64,000 nt of DNA from Demequina soli. GTDB taxonomy: Bacteria > Actinomycetota > Actinomycetes > Actinomycetales > Demequinaceae. The stretch lies in the NCBI RefSeq assembly GCF_000971195.1, contig NZ_BBLZ01000004.1:310001-374000 (forward strand). The letters run 5' to 3'. The position numbers were made by a program, and so were the translations under genes. Shown one piece after another: positions 18,820 through 29,622 of the stretch (position 1 is the stretch's first letter; every line of letters starts with the position of its first letter). The notes under the pieces were generated by a model, which was not told where the DNA came from, made no database searches, and saw only the letters and a program-made list of their open reading frames with translations.

Positions 18820-18917
18820 GATTCGCTCAGCACGGTTTCCGCTGCGACACGCCGAGCCGAACCCGGGCATCCTCCGTTCGACGCCGCGCGCCTCATCTCG
18901 AACCGTGCCGAGCGAAC
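18820..18917. repeat. ~98-bp inverted-repeat element, copy A
   Basis: GATTCGCTCAGCACGGTTTC starts the left end, and the right end (18899-18917, GAACCGTGCCGAGCGAAC) is its imperfect inverse. The left ~37 bp, including a GACACGCCGA segment near 18846, closely match the left end of a second element at 22205 of almost the same overall length. The cores differ. It lies in the tkt-zwf gap where transaldolase is often found. It may be a MITE/REP-like element; no transposase is nearby. Confidence 0.7.
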
Positions 18918-18966
18918 GAGGCGCTGCCGTCTCACGAGGTGGCGCCACCGCATCGTCCACCCGCAA

Positions 18967-18972
18967 TAGGAT
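18967..18972 (+). promoter_or_regulatory. Candidate -10 box (TAGGAT) for zwf-opcA-pgl
   Basis: TAGGAT lies 48 bp before the zwf GTG start, leaving room for a leader with GGAAGG about 10 nt upstream of the start. No clear -35 box is recognised. Confidence 0.4.
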
Positions 18973-19020
18973 GACAAGAGCAGCGTCGCCCCTTCGACGT
19001 CCCCCCTGGAAGGTCTCAGA

Positions 19021-20534
<1,514 letters not shown>

Positions 20535-20538
<4 letters not shown>

Positions 20539-21455
20539 TCATCGACCTGCCCCGCACCACGACCGGCGCCATCAACAAGCGCCTGGTCGACTCCCGCAAG
20601 GACGGCGGCGTCGTCACGCTCGCGCGCGTGATGACCCTCGTCATCGACGCCACCGGCGCCGACGCCGAGCAGGCGATCGCCACCGCGAACGTCGCCTCGC
20701 GCGAGCACCCGTGCCGCATCATCGTCATCGCGCCCGGCTCCGCCGAGGAGGCCCGCCTCGACGCCGAGATCCGCGTGGGCGGGGACGCCGGCGCGTCCGA
20801 GGTCGTGGTGCTGCGCCCGTCCGGCGCGCAGATCGGCCACGACGACACCCTCGTCACGCCGCTGCTGCTGCCCGACGCCCCCATCGTCGTCTGGTGGCCC
20901 GCCGCCGTGCCCGAGGACATGGGCTCGTGCCCGCTCGGCCGCATGGCGCAGCGCCGCATCACCGACAGCAAGGGCGAGACCGACCCCGTCGGCACCCTCC
21001 TGGGCCTCGGGCAGTGCTACCGCCCCGGCGACACCGACCTCGCGTGGACGCGCCTCACCCGCTGGCGCGCGCTCCTCGCCGCGGCGATGGACCAGGTCCG
21101 CCTGCCCGAGGTGTCGGTCGCGCGCCTGCACGGCGACACCAACAGCCCGTCGATCCTGCTGCTGGGCGCATGGCTGAAGAAGGCGCTCGGCTGCGAGGTC
21201 GAGGCCGCGTTCGACGACTCGGTGGCGGCGCTGCAGAGCATCGTCCTCGAGACCCCCGAGGGTCCCATCCGGATCGCGCGGCCCGATGGCCACAACGCCA
21301 CCATCAGCCAGCCGGGCCAGCCCGACCACATCATCGCGCTGCCGGCCCGCACGCTCGAGGAGGCGCTCGCCGAGGAGCTGCGCCGGCTCGACGCCGACGC
21401 CGTCTACGGCGACGTGCTCGCGGAGTTCACCGCCGAGACCGTGGTGTCGCTGTGA
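20535..21455 (+). CDS. opcA: Glucose-6-phosphate dehydrogenase assembly protein OpcA
   Basis: OpcA supports assembly or activation of Zwf in cyanobacteria and actinobacteria. The 306-residue protein has the family traits EHPCRIIVIAPG, VVWWPAAVPEDMG and ITDSKGETDP, plus the LTRWRALLAAAMDQ segment. It lacks catalytic motifs of any known enzyme, as expected for a non-enzymatic partner. The ATG at 20535 is set by the 4-bp overlap with zwf; the frame remains open far upstream but only as the antiphase of zwf. The gene is coupled to pgl by another 4-bp overlap. Confidence 0.94.
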
Positions 21456-22195
21456 CGGGCACCGCCGACGCGGGGTCGCACGCGACCCGGGTGGTCGTGC
21501 ACCCGTCGGCGGGCTCCGTCGCCGAGGCGACGGCGGCGCGCCTGCTGCTGACGCTGATCGACACGCTGTCGGTCCAGGCCCGTGCCGACGTGGTGCTCAC
21601 CGGCGGGACCGTCGGGATCGCGACCCTGGCCGCGGTGGCGCGCTCTCCCCTGGCGACCGACGTCGACTGGACGAGCGTCCACGTGTGGTGGGGCGACGAG
21701 CGGTTCGTGCCGGCGGGCGACGCCGACCGCAACGAGGGCCAGGCCCAGGAGGCGCTGCTGGGCGCCCTGCCGCTTCCGGAGGACAACATCCACCGCATGG
21801 GCGCCTCGTCCGCGTTCGCCACCGTCGAGGAGGCCGCCGCCGCGTACGCCGCCGACATCGAGGCGGCCGGCACGCCCGCGTGGGACGTGCTCATGCTGGG
21901 CATGGGACCCGACGGCCACGTCGCCTCGCTGTTCCCCGGGCACCCGGGCTACGAGGCGCGCGACGCCGAGGCGATCGCGGTGCACTCCTCCCCCAAGCCG
22001 CCGCCCATGCGCGTCAGCCTCACGCTCGAGTCGATCCGCCGCGCACGCCGCGTGTGGGTCGTCGCCGCGGGAGCCGCAAAGGCCGACGTGGTCGCCCGAT
22101 CGCTGCACGGGGACCTCGAGCTGCCCGCCGCCGCGGTGCGCGGCACGCTCGAGACGCTGTGGCTCGTGGACGCCGAGGCAGTCGCGAAGGTCTGA
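21452..22195 (+). CDS. pgl: 6-phosphogluconolactonase
   Basis: This enzyme hydrolyses 6-phosphogluconolactone to 6-phosphogluconate. The 247-residue DevB/Pgl protein shows LTGGTVGIATLA near residues 48-59, VHVWWGDERFVP, DADRNEGQA, and GMGPDGHVASLFPGHP, all family signatures. The GTG start overlaps the opcA stop (GTGA). It ends the zwf-opcA-pgl operon, next to a strong hairpin that faces a converging gene. Confidence 0.95.
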   Translation: MTGTADAGSHATRVVVHPSAGSVAEATAARLLLTLIDTLSVQARADVVLTGGTVGIATLAAVARSPLATDVDWTSVHVWWGDERFVPAGDADRNEGQAQEALLGALPLPEDNIHRMGASSAFATVEEAAAAYAADIEAAGTPAWDVLMLGMGPDGHVASLFPGHPGYEARDAEAIAVHSSPKPPPMRVSLTLESIRRARRVWVVAAGAAKADVVARSLHGDLELPAAAVRGTLETLWLVDAEAVAKV

Positions 22196-22204
22196 CGCCA
22201 CCCT

Positions 22205-22300
22205 GATTCGCTCCGCACGGATCCCGTGCCGACACGCCGATGGCCGGCCCCCAGAGGGGCCGGCCATCGGCGTGTCACGGTCGGAACCGTGCTGAGCGAA
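22205..22300. repeat. ~96-bp inverted-repeat element, copy B
   Basis: The left end GATTCGCTCCGCACGGATCC and following CGACACGCCGA match copy A at 18820. The right end (about 22283-22300, GGAACCGTGCTGAGCGAAC) is the inverted partner. A further inverted TTCGCTCCGCAC lies at about 22306-22318. The core of this copy is a long perfect hairpin that can serve as a terminator. It lies between the converging pgl and Rdx genes. Confidence 0.7.
22231..22276. terminator. 21-bp perfect stem, two-way terminator candidate
   Basis: GACACGCCGATGGCCGGCCC begins the 21-nt left arm (22231-22251); the exact inverse is at 22256-22276, with a 4-nt loop. It sits between converging pgl and the Rdx-family gene and is symmetrical enough to stop transcription from both sides. 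There is no U-tract. Confidence 0.7.
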
Positions 22301-22330
22301 CTGCGTGTGCGGAGCGAAGCACGGGAACGC

Positions 22331-22612
22331 TCAGTGGCGCTTGCCCATGAGCAGGTCGCGGCCCTCGGGGGTGACGCCGGCGGGCTCGGGCAGGCGCTCG
22401 CGCACGGTCGCGACGATCGAGTCGATGTCGAACTCGGCGGGCTTGGCGTAGATCTCCTCGCCGTCCGCACGGAACGTGAACACGCCCTTGCGGCCGGTCT
22501 TGAGGGTCACGCCGGCGATCGCGTTGCCGAACTCCTCCAGCAGGCGGGTCTGCGCCTCGGTGGCGCGCGGCAGGTAGCCGCAGGGCACGCAGTACTCGAT
22601 CTCGATCTGCAT
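22331..22612 (-). CDS. Rdx-family (SelT/SelW/SelH-like) thioredoxin-fold protein, Cys form
   Basis: A 93-residue protein starting MQIEIEYCVPCGYLPRA. The CVPC redox motif lies at residues 8-11 after the first strand, as in SelW/SelT-type selenoproteins, with Cys where some members have selenocysteine. KTGRKGVFTFRADGEEIYAK matches the rest of the small fold. Members are thought to handle thiol redox chemistry, but no precise reaction is established for bacterial forms. A good ribosome binding site (AAGGAG) precedes the ATG. It stands alone between the pgl hairpin and the rbpA terminator. Confidence 0.85.
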   Translation of the reverse strand: MQIEIEYCVPCGYLPRATEAQTRLLEEFGNAIAGVTLKTGRKGVFTFRADGEEIYAKPAEFDIDSIVATVRERLPEPAGVTPEGRDLLMGKRH

Positions 22613-22726
22613 CGGTTCTCCTTGGTGAGATGGTTGGCGGGTCCACTATCCCCGACGCCCGACGCGCCCCGGACATTCCCGGCGCCGCGCACGCGCGCAT
22701 CGTCCACGCGCCCCACGAACGCGCGA

Positions 22727-22752
22727 GGGCCGCTCCCCCGAAGGGGAACGGC
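22727..22752 (-). terminator. Hairpin terminator after rbpA
   Basis: GGGCCGCTCCCC and GGGGAACGGCCC form an 11- to 12-bp stem with a mismatch and a short loop, 18 bp past the rbpA stop on the minus strand. It probably ends the tpiA-secG-rbpA transcript. Confidence 0.7.
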
Positions 22753-22769
22753 CCGGGATCACACGGTGA

Positions 22770-23132
22770 TCAGTCCGCGACGGCGAGGTCGCCGCGGCGG
22801 ATGCGAAGCGAGGTGAGCGCCTCGTCGAGGAGGGCGGCGCCCTCCTCGTCGCTGCGACGCTCCTTCACGTACGCGAGGTGCGTCTTGTACGGCTCGTTGC
22901 GGATCGGCTCCGGAGGGTTCTCCGGGTCCAGCCCCGCGGGAAGCCCGCAGCGCGGGCAGTCCCACTCGACCGGGATCTCCTGATCGTCGCCGATCGCGAA
23001 GCTCGGCGAGTTCACGTGCCCGCGCGCACAGTAGTAGGAGACGACCTGACGCGGCGCGGACTCGCCCCGCTCGTCCTCTCCCATGGGCCCGGCGCCTACG
23101 CGCGAGCCTCGGATGGCGTTGCCCCCTGCCAT
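22770..23132 (-). CDS. rbpA: RNA polymerase-binding protein RbpA
   Basis: RbpA is an actinobacteria-specific factor that binds the sigma subunit and RNA polymerase and stabilises the open complex. The 120-residue protein has the N-terminal AIRGSRVGAG segment, a core with CARGH (Cys-x-x-x-His) and CPRCG that would hold a zinc ion as in Streptomyces RbpA (the mycobacterial form lacks it), and a C-terminal sigma-interaction domain (KTHLAYVKERRSDEEGAALL). GGAGG precedes the ATG. It lies 19 bp after secG. Confidence 0.94.
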   Translation of the reverse strand: MAGGNAIRGSRVGAGPMGEDERGESAPRQVVSYYCARGHVNSPSFAIGDDQEIPVEWDCPRCGLPAGLDPENPPEPIRNEPYKTHLAYVKERRSDEEGAALLDEALTSLRIRRGDLAVAD

Positions 23133-23151
23133 GGGACGTCCTCCGTTGCTG

Positions 23152-23397
23152 CTAGAGGGAGAAGCGGGACACGAGGCCCAGCAGGACGACCGACGCGACC
23201 CAGACGATGGAGACGCCCCACGTGATACGCGTGAGGTTCCTCTCGCCTACGGCCGACGACTGGACGCCGGAGGCGAGGCCGCCGCCGAACATGTCCGTGA
23301 TGCCGCCGCCCCGACCGCGGTGGATGAGCACCAGCGCGATGATGAGCAGCGAGGTCACGACCAGCATGACCCACAGGATGGTGTTCAGGATGTCCAC
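23152..23397 (-). CDS. secG: Preprotein translocase subunit SecG
   Basis: An 81-residue membrane protein with two hydrophobic segments (about residues 3-25 and 58-76) separated by the Gly-rich cytoplasmic loop HRGRGGGITDMFGGG, which is characteristic of SecG. It assists the SecYE channel in protein export. The GTG start has GGGAGAG upstream. Position between tpiA and rbpA is the standard actinobacterial order. Confidence 0.94.
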   Translation of the reverse strand: MDILNTILWVMLVVTSLLIIALVLIHRGRGGGITDMFGGGLASGVQSSAVGERNLTRITWGVSIVWVASVVLLGLVSRFSL

Positions 23398-23446
23398 GTC
23401 TCTCCCAGATGATGGATGGCGGGTACAAGAATACCCGCCGCGGGAC

Positions 23447-23478
23447 GCAGGCCCGGCCCATTCTCGGGCCGGGCCTGC
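23447..23478 (-). terminator. Hairpin in the tpiA-secG gap
   Basis: A perfect 13-bp stem, GCAGGCCCGGCCC (23447-23459) with GGGCCGGGCCTGC (23466-23478), closes a 6-nt loop 9 bp after the tpiA stop. It may end or attenuate the gap-pgk-tpiA transcript before secG. A second small hairpin, GCGGGTA/TACCCGC, lies at about 23419-23438. Confidence 0.7.
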
Positions 23479-23487
23479 ATCACGGCG

Positions 23488-24276
23488 TCAGCCCACCTGG
23501 TGGGACTTGAAACGCGCGATCTTCGAGAACTCCTCGGGGTCGAGCGACGCGCCGCCGACGAGGCCGCCGTCGACGTCCTCCTCGGCCATCAGCTGCGCGA
23601 TCGACGAGGACTTCACCGAGCCGCCGTAGAGGACGCGGACGCCGTCCGCGAGCTCGGCGTCGTACAGCTCCGCGAGGCGGCCGCGGATGGCCGCGCAGAC
23701 CTCCTGCGCGTCCGCCGGGGTCGCGACCTCGCCGGTGCCGATGGCCCACACGGGCTCGTACGCGATGACGACGTCCTTCGCGAGATCGGCGGACAGGCCC
23801 TCGAGGGCGCCGTCGACCTGCGCGAGCGTGTACTCGACGTGCGTGCCCTCCTTGCGGATGTCGAGGCCCTCGCCCACGCACACGATCGGCACGATGCCGT
23901 GCTCGAACGCCGCCTTGGTCTTGGCCGCGACGACCGCGTCGGTCTCGCCGTGGTACTGACGGCGCTCGGAGTGGCCCACGGCCACGTAGGAGACGCCGAG
24001 CTTCGACAGCTGGGTGCCGGACACCTCGCCGGTGTAGGCGCCCGAGACGTGCTCGGAGATGTCCTGCGCGCCGTACTTCAGCTCGAGCTGGTCGGCGTCC
24101 ACGAGCGTCTGCACGGAGCGCAGCGACGTGAAGGACGGGAGGACCGCGACCTCGACCTCGGAGAAGTCGTGCTTCGCGTCACGGAGCAGCCACGCGAGCT
24201 TCTGGACGGTGTGCGTGGCCTCGAGGTGGTCGAGGTTGAGCTTCCAGTTGCCGGCGATCAGGGGGGTACGTGCCAT
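23488..24276 (-). CDS. tpiA: Triosephosphate isomerase
   Basis: Tpi interconverts dihydroxyacetone phosphate and glyceraldehyde-3-phosphate. The 262-residue TIM barrel shows GNWKLN with catalytic Lys, VGHSERRQY with the His electrophile, [11 protein letters not shown] with the catalytic Glu, and the phosphate-binding VLYGGSV. Length and order are normal. It follows pgk by 5 bp in a gap-pgk-tpiA run. It competes with MgsA (about 28 kb away in this window) for dihydroxyacetone phosphate. Confidence 0.97.
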   Translation of the reverse strand: MARTPLIAGNWKLNLDHLEATHTVQKLAWLLRDAKHDFSEVEVAVLPSFTSLRSVQTLVDADQLELKYGAQDISEHVSGAYTGEVSGTQLSKLGVSYVAVGHSERRQYHGETDAVVAAKTKAAFEHGIVPIVCVGEGLDIRKEGTHVEYTLAQVDGALEGLSADLAKDVVIAYEPVWAIGTGEVATPADAQEVCAAIRGRLAELYDAELADGVRVLYGGSVKSSSIAQLMAEEDVDGGLVGGASLDPEEFSKIARFKSHQVG

Positions 24277-24281
24277 GGGTA

Positions 24282-25472
24282 TCAGTCCTCCAGAACGGCG
24301 AGGCCCGGCAGGACCTTGCCCTCGAGCAGCTCGAGCGACGCGCCGCCGCCCGTAGAGATGTGGCCGAAGCCGGCCTCGTCGAAGCCGAGCAGGCGCACGG
24401 CCGCGGCGGAGTCGCCGCCGCCGACGACCGAGAAGCCGTCGGAGTCGATCATGGCCTGCGCGACGGCCTTGGTGCCGGCCGCGAAGGCCTCCATCTCGAA
24501 CACGCCCATCGGACCGTTCCAGACGATGGTCTTGGCGTCGGCGAGCTTCGACGCGAACAGCGCGGCGGAGTCGGGGCCGATGTCGAGACCCAGGCGGTCC
24601 TCGGGGATCGCGTCGGCGGCGACCACGATGTGGTCGGCGTCCGCGGCGAACGCGGTCGCGGCGACGATGTCCGTCGGCAGCACGATCTCGACGCCGTTCG
24701 CCTTGGCGGTCTCAAGGTAGCCCTTGACGGTGTCGATCTGGTCCTCCTCGAGGAGCGACTTGCCGACGCCGTGGCCCTGGGCCGCGAGGAACGTGAAGAC
24801 CATGCCGCCGCCGATGAGGAGGCGGTCGGCCTTGGTGAGGAGGTTCGCGATGACGCCGAGCTTGTCGGAGACCTTCGAGCCGCCGAGCACGACCGCGTAG
24901 GGGCGGGCGGGGTCGGTGACGGCCTTCGACAGCGACTCGACCTCGTTCTGGACGAGCAGGCCGGCGGCGGCGGGCAGGATCTGCGCGACGTCGTACACGG
25001 ACGCCTGCTTGCGGTGCACGACGCCGAAGCCGTCGGACACGAACACGTCGGCGAACGCCGCGAGCTCGGCGGCGAGCGCCTGGCGCTCCTCATCGACCTT
25101 GGAGGTCTCGCGGGCGTCGAAGCGCACGTTCTCGAGCATCGCGACCTGGCCGGGCTCGAGGGCGTCGGTGACGGCCTTGGCCGACGGGCCCACGAGGTCC
25201 TCGGCGAGGGTGACCGGCTTGCCGAGCAGCTCCGCGAGGCGGGCCGCGGCGGGCGCGAGCGAGTACTTGGCCTCGGGCTCGCCCTTGGGGCGGCCCAGGT
25301 GGGCGGTGACGATGACGGAGGCGCCGGCGGCGAGCAGCCTCTCGATCGTGGGGACCGAGGCGCGGACGCGGCCGTCATCCGTGATGGTGGTGCCGTCGAG
25401 CGGGACGTTGAGGTCCGAGCGGACGAGCACCTTCTTGCCGGCGAGGTCGCCGAGCGAGTCGATGGTCTTCAT
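24282..25472 (-). CDS. pgk: Phosphoglycerate kinase
   Basis: Pgk makes ATP from 1,3-bisphosphoglycerate. The 396-residue protein has the N-terminal signature [24 protein letters not shown], the hinge, and the nucleotide-binding [12 protein letters not shown] with [12 protein letters not shown] near the C-terminus. The ATG at 25472 matches the family N-terminus (MKTIDSL); an in-frame upstream extension of 21 codons lacks family sequence and is preceded by a hairpin. The preceding gap gene is 106 bp away. Confidence 0.97.
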   Translation of the reverse strand: MKTIDSLGDLAGKKVLVRSDLNVPLDGTTITDDGRVRASVPTIERLLAAGASVIVTAHLGRPKGEPEAKYSLAPAAARLAELLGKPVTLAEDLVGPSAKAVTDALEPGQVAMLENVRFDARETSKVDEERQALAAELAAFADVFVSDGFGVVHRKQASVYDVAQILPAAAGLLVQNEVESLSKAVTDPARPYAVVLGGSKVSDKLGVIANLLTKADRLLIGGGMVFTFLAAQGHGVGKSLLEEDQIDTVKGYLETAKANGVEIVLPTDIVAATAFAADADHIVVAADAIPEDRLGLDIGPDSAALFASKLADAKTIVWNGPMGVFEMEAFAAGTKAVAQAMIDSDGFSVVGGGDSAAAVRLLGFDEAGFGHISTGGGASLELLEGKVLPGLAVLED

Positions 25473-25521
25473 GGGTGTTCCGTTCCTGCGAGATGGGAAG
25501 GGTGAAACCGGGGTGACGCGA

Positions 25522-25557
25522 CGACGGCCGCACACGCCAGAGCGTGCACGGCCGTCG
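25522..25557 (-). terminator. Hairpin between gap and pgk
   Basis: CGACGGCCG (25522-25530) pairs with CGGCCGTCG (25549-25557), with an inner CACGC/GCGTG stem. It lies 21 bp past the gap stop on the minus strand and could lower read-through so that gap mRNA exceeds pgk-tpiA mRNA. Confidence 0.65.
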
Positions 25558-25578
25558 AAGCGATCACATCGGGAACGC

Positions 25579-26712
<1,134 letters not shown>

Positions 26713-26753
26713 TCAGCCGGACAGAAGTCCCAGGTCCGACCCCTGCCGGGGCC

Positions 26754-27737
26754 CTAATCGTCCTCGAGGAGCTCCTGGTTGATGCCCGCCTCGGTGTCCG
26801 GGATGCCCAGGTCCTCGGCCCGCTTGTCGGCGGTCGCGAGGAGGCGTCGGATGCGCCCGGCGACGGCGTCCTTGGTCAGCGGCGGGTCCGCCAGCTTGCC
26901 CAGCTCCTCGAGGGACGCCTCGCGGTTGGCGAGGCGCAGCTCGCCCGCCTCGCGCAGGTGCTCCGGGAGGTCGTCGCCGAGGATCTCGAAGGCGCGGGCG
27001 ACGCGGGCGCCCGCCGCGACGGCGGCCCTGGCGCTGCGGCGCAGGTTGGCGTCGTCGAAGTTCGCGAGGCGGTTGGCGGTGCCGCGCACCTCGCGGCGGG
27101 TCCGCTTCTCCTCCCACGCGAGGACGGAGTCGTGGGCGCCGAGGCGCGCGAGCAGCGTCGCGATGGCGTCGCCGTCGCGGATCACCACGCGGTCGACGCC
27201 GCGCACCTCGCGGGACTTGGCGCCGATGCCGAGGCGGCGGGCCGCGCCGACGAGCGCGAGGGCGGCCTCGGGGCCGGGCGACGTCACCTCGAGCGCGGAC
27301 GAGCGGCCGGGCTCGGTGAGCGAGCCGTGCGCGAGGAACGCGCCGCGCCACGCGGCGACGGTGTCCTCGAGCGCGCCGCCGACCACGTGCGGCGGGAGGC
27401 CGCGCACGGGCCGGCCGCGGTGGTCGAGCAGCCCGGTCTGGCGGGCGAGCGACTCGCCCTCCTTGACCACGCGCACCACGTAGCGGTTGCCCTTCTTGAG
27501 GGCGCCGCCGGAGACCACGATGATCTCCGAGCCGAGCCCGTACGTCTCGTGGATGAAGCCGCGCAGGCGGCGTGCCGCGGCGGCCGTGTCCAGCTCCGCC
27601 TCGATCACGATGCGTCCCGACACGATGTGCAGCCCGCCTGCGAACCTGAGGGTCGCGGCGATCTCCGCCTTGCGTGCGGAGACCTTCTCGAGGGGGACGC
27701 GGGCGAGCTCGTCCTTCACCTGTGCCGTCAAAGCCAT
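26754..27737 (-). CDS. whiA: Sporulation/cell-division regulator WhiA
   Basis: A 327-residue DNA-binding protein with an N-terminal LAGLIDADG-like fold ([16 protein letters not shown] is the conserved core) and a C-terminal helix-turn-helix ([23 protein letters not shown]). In Streptomyces it controls sporulation septation with WhiB; in non-sporulating actinobacteria it is linked to division and cell-cycle control. The uvrC-rapZ-yvcK-whiA order is conserved. The ATG at 27737 fits the family N-terminus ([13 protein letters not shown]) and lies 20 bp after yvcK. Confidence 0.95.
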   Translation of the reverse strand: MALTAQVKDELARVPLEKVSARKAEIAATLRFAGGLHIVSGRIVIEAELDTAAAARRLRGFIHETYGLGSEIIVVSGGALKKGNRYVVRVVKEGESLARQTGLLDHRGRPVRGLPPHVVGGALEDTVAAWRGAFLAHGSLTEPGRSSALEVTSPGPEAALALVGAARRLGIGAKSREVRGVDRVVIRDGDAIATLLARLGAHDSVLAWEEKRTRREVRGTANRLANFDDANLRRSARAAVAAGARVARAFEILGDDLPEHLREAGELRLANREASLEELGKLADPPLTKDAVAGRIRRLLATADKRAEDLGIPDTEAGINQELLEDD

Positions 27738-27757
27738 GGCGACAATCCTGCCATCTG

Positions 27758-28705
27758 TCAGCGCACCGGCGTGCCGCCGGAGCGGACCCACGTCACGAGC
27801 GCCTGATACTGCTCGCGCAGCAGCGCCGCGTCGTGGCGGTCGAGCGTCCCGGGCTCGCGCATCGGCGCCGCGACGTAGCGCGCGCCCCACGCCTCGACGG
27901 CGGCCCGGAGCGCCGCATCGTCCTCCGACGCGTCGACGAGCACGGCCGCCGGCACGAATCCGGGCGCCGCGGCACGCAGCGCCGCGATGTCGTCGACGCG
28001 GTCGGTGCCGGCGGTCTCCTCGTCCTCGTCGGCGATGTTGAGCGTGAGGATGGTGCGCGGGCCGGCGTCGACGAGCGCGGCCGCGACGCGCGGCACCAGG
28101 AAGTGCGTGAGCACCGAGGTGTACCAGCTGCCGGGGCCCAGGATGATCGCGTCCGAGGAGGCGAGCGCCTCGAGCGTGCCCGCCGGGACCGCGGGGTCGA
28201 CGGGATCGATCGCGAGCGACCTCACCCGTCCGGGCGCCGTCGCGACCGCCACCTGGCCGACCACGCGGCGCGGGCCCTCCGCGCAGTCGACGACGGCGCT
28301 CACCGTGATGGGCTCCGTGGACACGGGCAGCACGCGGCCTTCGGCACGCAGCAGCCGGCCCACCCAGTCGAGACCCTCGACGATCCCGCCGGTGCGGTCC
28401 CACAGGCCCGCGATGAGCAGGTTGCCGACGGCGTGCCCGTCGAGCGGACCCGCCGTCGCGAAGCGCCACTGGAGGACGTCGCGCCAGGTCCTCCCCCACT
28501 CGGTGTCCTCGCACAGCGCGGACAGCGCCATGCGCAGGTCGCCGGGCGGCGGGACGGGCATCTCCGCGCGGATGCGGCCGGACGAGCCGCCGTCGTCGGC
28601 GACCGTCACGACGGCGGTGATGGACTCGCACGCGCCCCGCAGCGCGGTGAGCGTCGCGTAGAGGCCGTGTCCGCCTCCGAGGGCGACCACGTGCGGCCCG
28701 GTCAT
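27758..28705 (-). CDS. yvcK: Gluconeogenesis factor YvcK/CofD-like
   Basis: The 315-residue protein has the YvcK pattern: [17 protein letters not shown] with the nucleotide-sugar site, [34 protein letters not shown], and [18 protein letters not shown]. In Bacillus YvcK is needed on gluconeogenic carbon sources and for cell shape, binds UDP-sugars, and is a partner of cell-wall kinases; it is not a coenzyme F420 enzyme despite its homology to CofD. Start and stop overlap or abut rapZ and whiA, so the three are co-expressed. Confidence 0.93.
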   Translation of the reverse strand: MTGPHVVALGGGHGLYATLTALRGACESITAVVTVADDGGSSGRIRAEMPVPPPGDLRMALSALCEDTEWGRTWRDVLQWRFATAGPLDGHAVGNLLIAGLWDRTGGIVEGLDWVGRLLRAEGRVLPVSTEPITVSAVVDCAEGPRRVVGQVAVATAPGRVRSLAIDPVDPAVPAGTLEALASSDAIILGPGSWYTSVLTHFLVPRVAAALVDAGPRTILTLNIADEDEETAGTDRVDDIAALRAAAPGFVPAAVLVDASEDDAALRAAVEAWGARYVAAPMREPGTLDRHDAALLREQYQALVTWVRSGGTPVR

Positions 28706-29622
28706 CGGGGCTCCCGGTCACGATGCGTGACGCGCACCTGGTAGCCGCGGTCGCCGAGGACGCGACCCAGCTCCTCGGCGATCGCGACCGACCGGTGCTT
28801 GCCGCCGGTGCAGCCGACGCCGATGGTGACGGAGTGCTTGTCGTGCGCGCGGTAGCGGTCGAGCACGCCCGCGATCACGTCCGCGTAGCCGTCGACGAAC
28901 TCCCGCGCGCCGTCGGACGCGAGCACGTAGTCGCGCACCGGGGCGTCGAGCCCGGTGAGGGGGCGCAGCTCGGGCTCCCAGTGGGGGTTCTGGAGGAAGC
29001 GGACGTCGGCGACGAAGTCCGCGTCGCGCGGCGACCCGTTCTTGAAGCCGAAGGACTGCACGTTGACCTGGAGGGGTCGCTCGGTCTCCCCCGCCACCTC
29101 GGTCATGACGTCGCGCAGCTGGTGGACGTTGAGGTGCGAGGTGTCGACCACCTCGGTGGAGCGCTCGCGCACGGCGGCCAGCGCGGCGCGCTCCCGGGCG
29201 ATGCCCTCGAGGATGGTGCCGTCGCCCTGCAGCGGGTGGGGCCGGCGGGCCTCCTCGAAGCGGTGCACCAGCGTCGCGTCGGACGCGTCGAGGAACACGA
29301 GCCGGACGGTGATGCCGCGCTCCTCGAGCTCGTCGAGGACCGCGTCGACGTCCTGGAAGAAGTCACCCCCGCGGACGTCGACCACGGCCGCGAGGCGGTG
29401 GTGGCGCCCGCGGCCCACCATCTCGACCAGGCCGGCGAGCAGCTGCGGCGGCAGGTTGTCGACCACGTACCAGCCCAGGTCTGCCAGGGCCGCGGCGGCC
29501 TTGGTGCGGCCCGCGCCGGACATGCCGGTGAGCACCATGACCTCGGCGTCGACGCCCGTCATGTCGAAGGTCGGGCGCGGGATGCCCGACGGGTAGGTGA
29601 CCGGGGGGACCTCGTCCATCAT
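28702..29622 (-). CDS. rapZ: RNase adapter protein RapZ
   Basis: A 306-residue P-loop protein. The Walker A motif is [10 protein letters not shown], with Arg in place of the usual Lys, a substitution that would weaken nucleotide binding. The C-terminal domain has [22 protein letters not shown] and [10 protein letters not shown], hallmarks of the family. In E. coli RapZ guides RNase E to the GlmZ small RNA; in actinobacteria the target is unknown. The ATG at 29622 overlaps the uvrC stop (ATGA) and the stop overlaps the yvcK start by 4 bp. Confidence 0.93.
   Translation of the reverse strand: MMDEVPPVTYPSGIPRPTFDMTGVDAEVMVLTGMSGAGRTKAAAALADLGWYVVDNLPPQLLAGLVEMVGRGRHHRLAAVVDVRGGDFFQDVDAVLDELEERGITVRLVFLDASDATLVHRFEEARRPHPLQGDGTILEGIARERAALAAVRERSTEVVDTSHLNVHQLRDVMTEVAGETERPLQVNVQSFGFKNGSPRDADFVADVRFLQNPHWEPELRPLTGLDAPVRDYVLASDGAREFVDGYADVIAGVLDRYRAHDKHSVTIGVGCTGGKHRSVAIAEELGRVLGDRGYQVRVTHRDREPR

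Noticed and set aside
18898-18917. TCGAAC followed by GCGAAC looked like a LexA box
   Set aside because: The halves are direct rather than inverted and the spacing is wrong; the sequence belongs to the inverted-repeat element.
27758-28705. CofD (F420 biosynthesis) assignment for the YvcK-like gene
   Set aside because: Context (rapZ-yvcK-whiA) and the [10 protein letters not shown] and ADDGGSSGR motifs fit YvcK; no other F420 genes are nearby.
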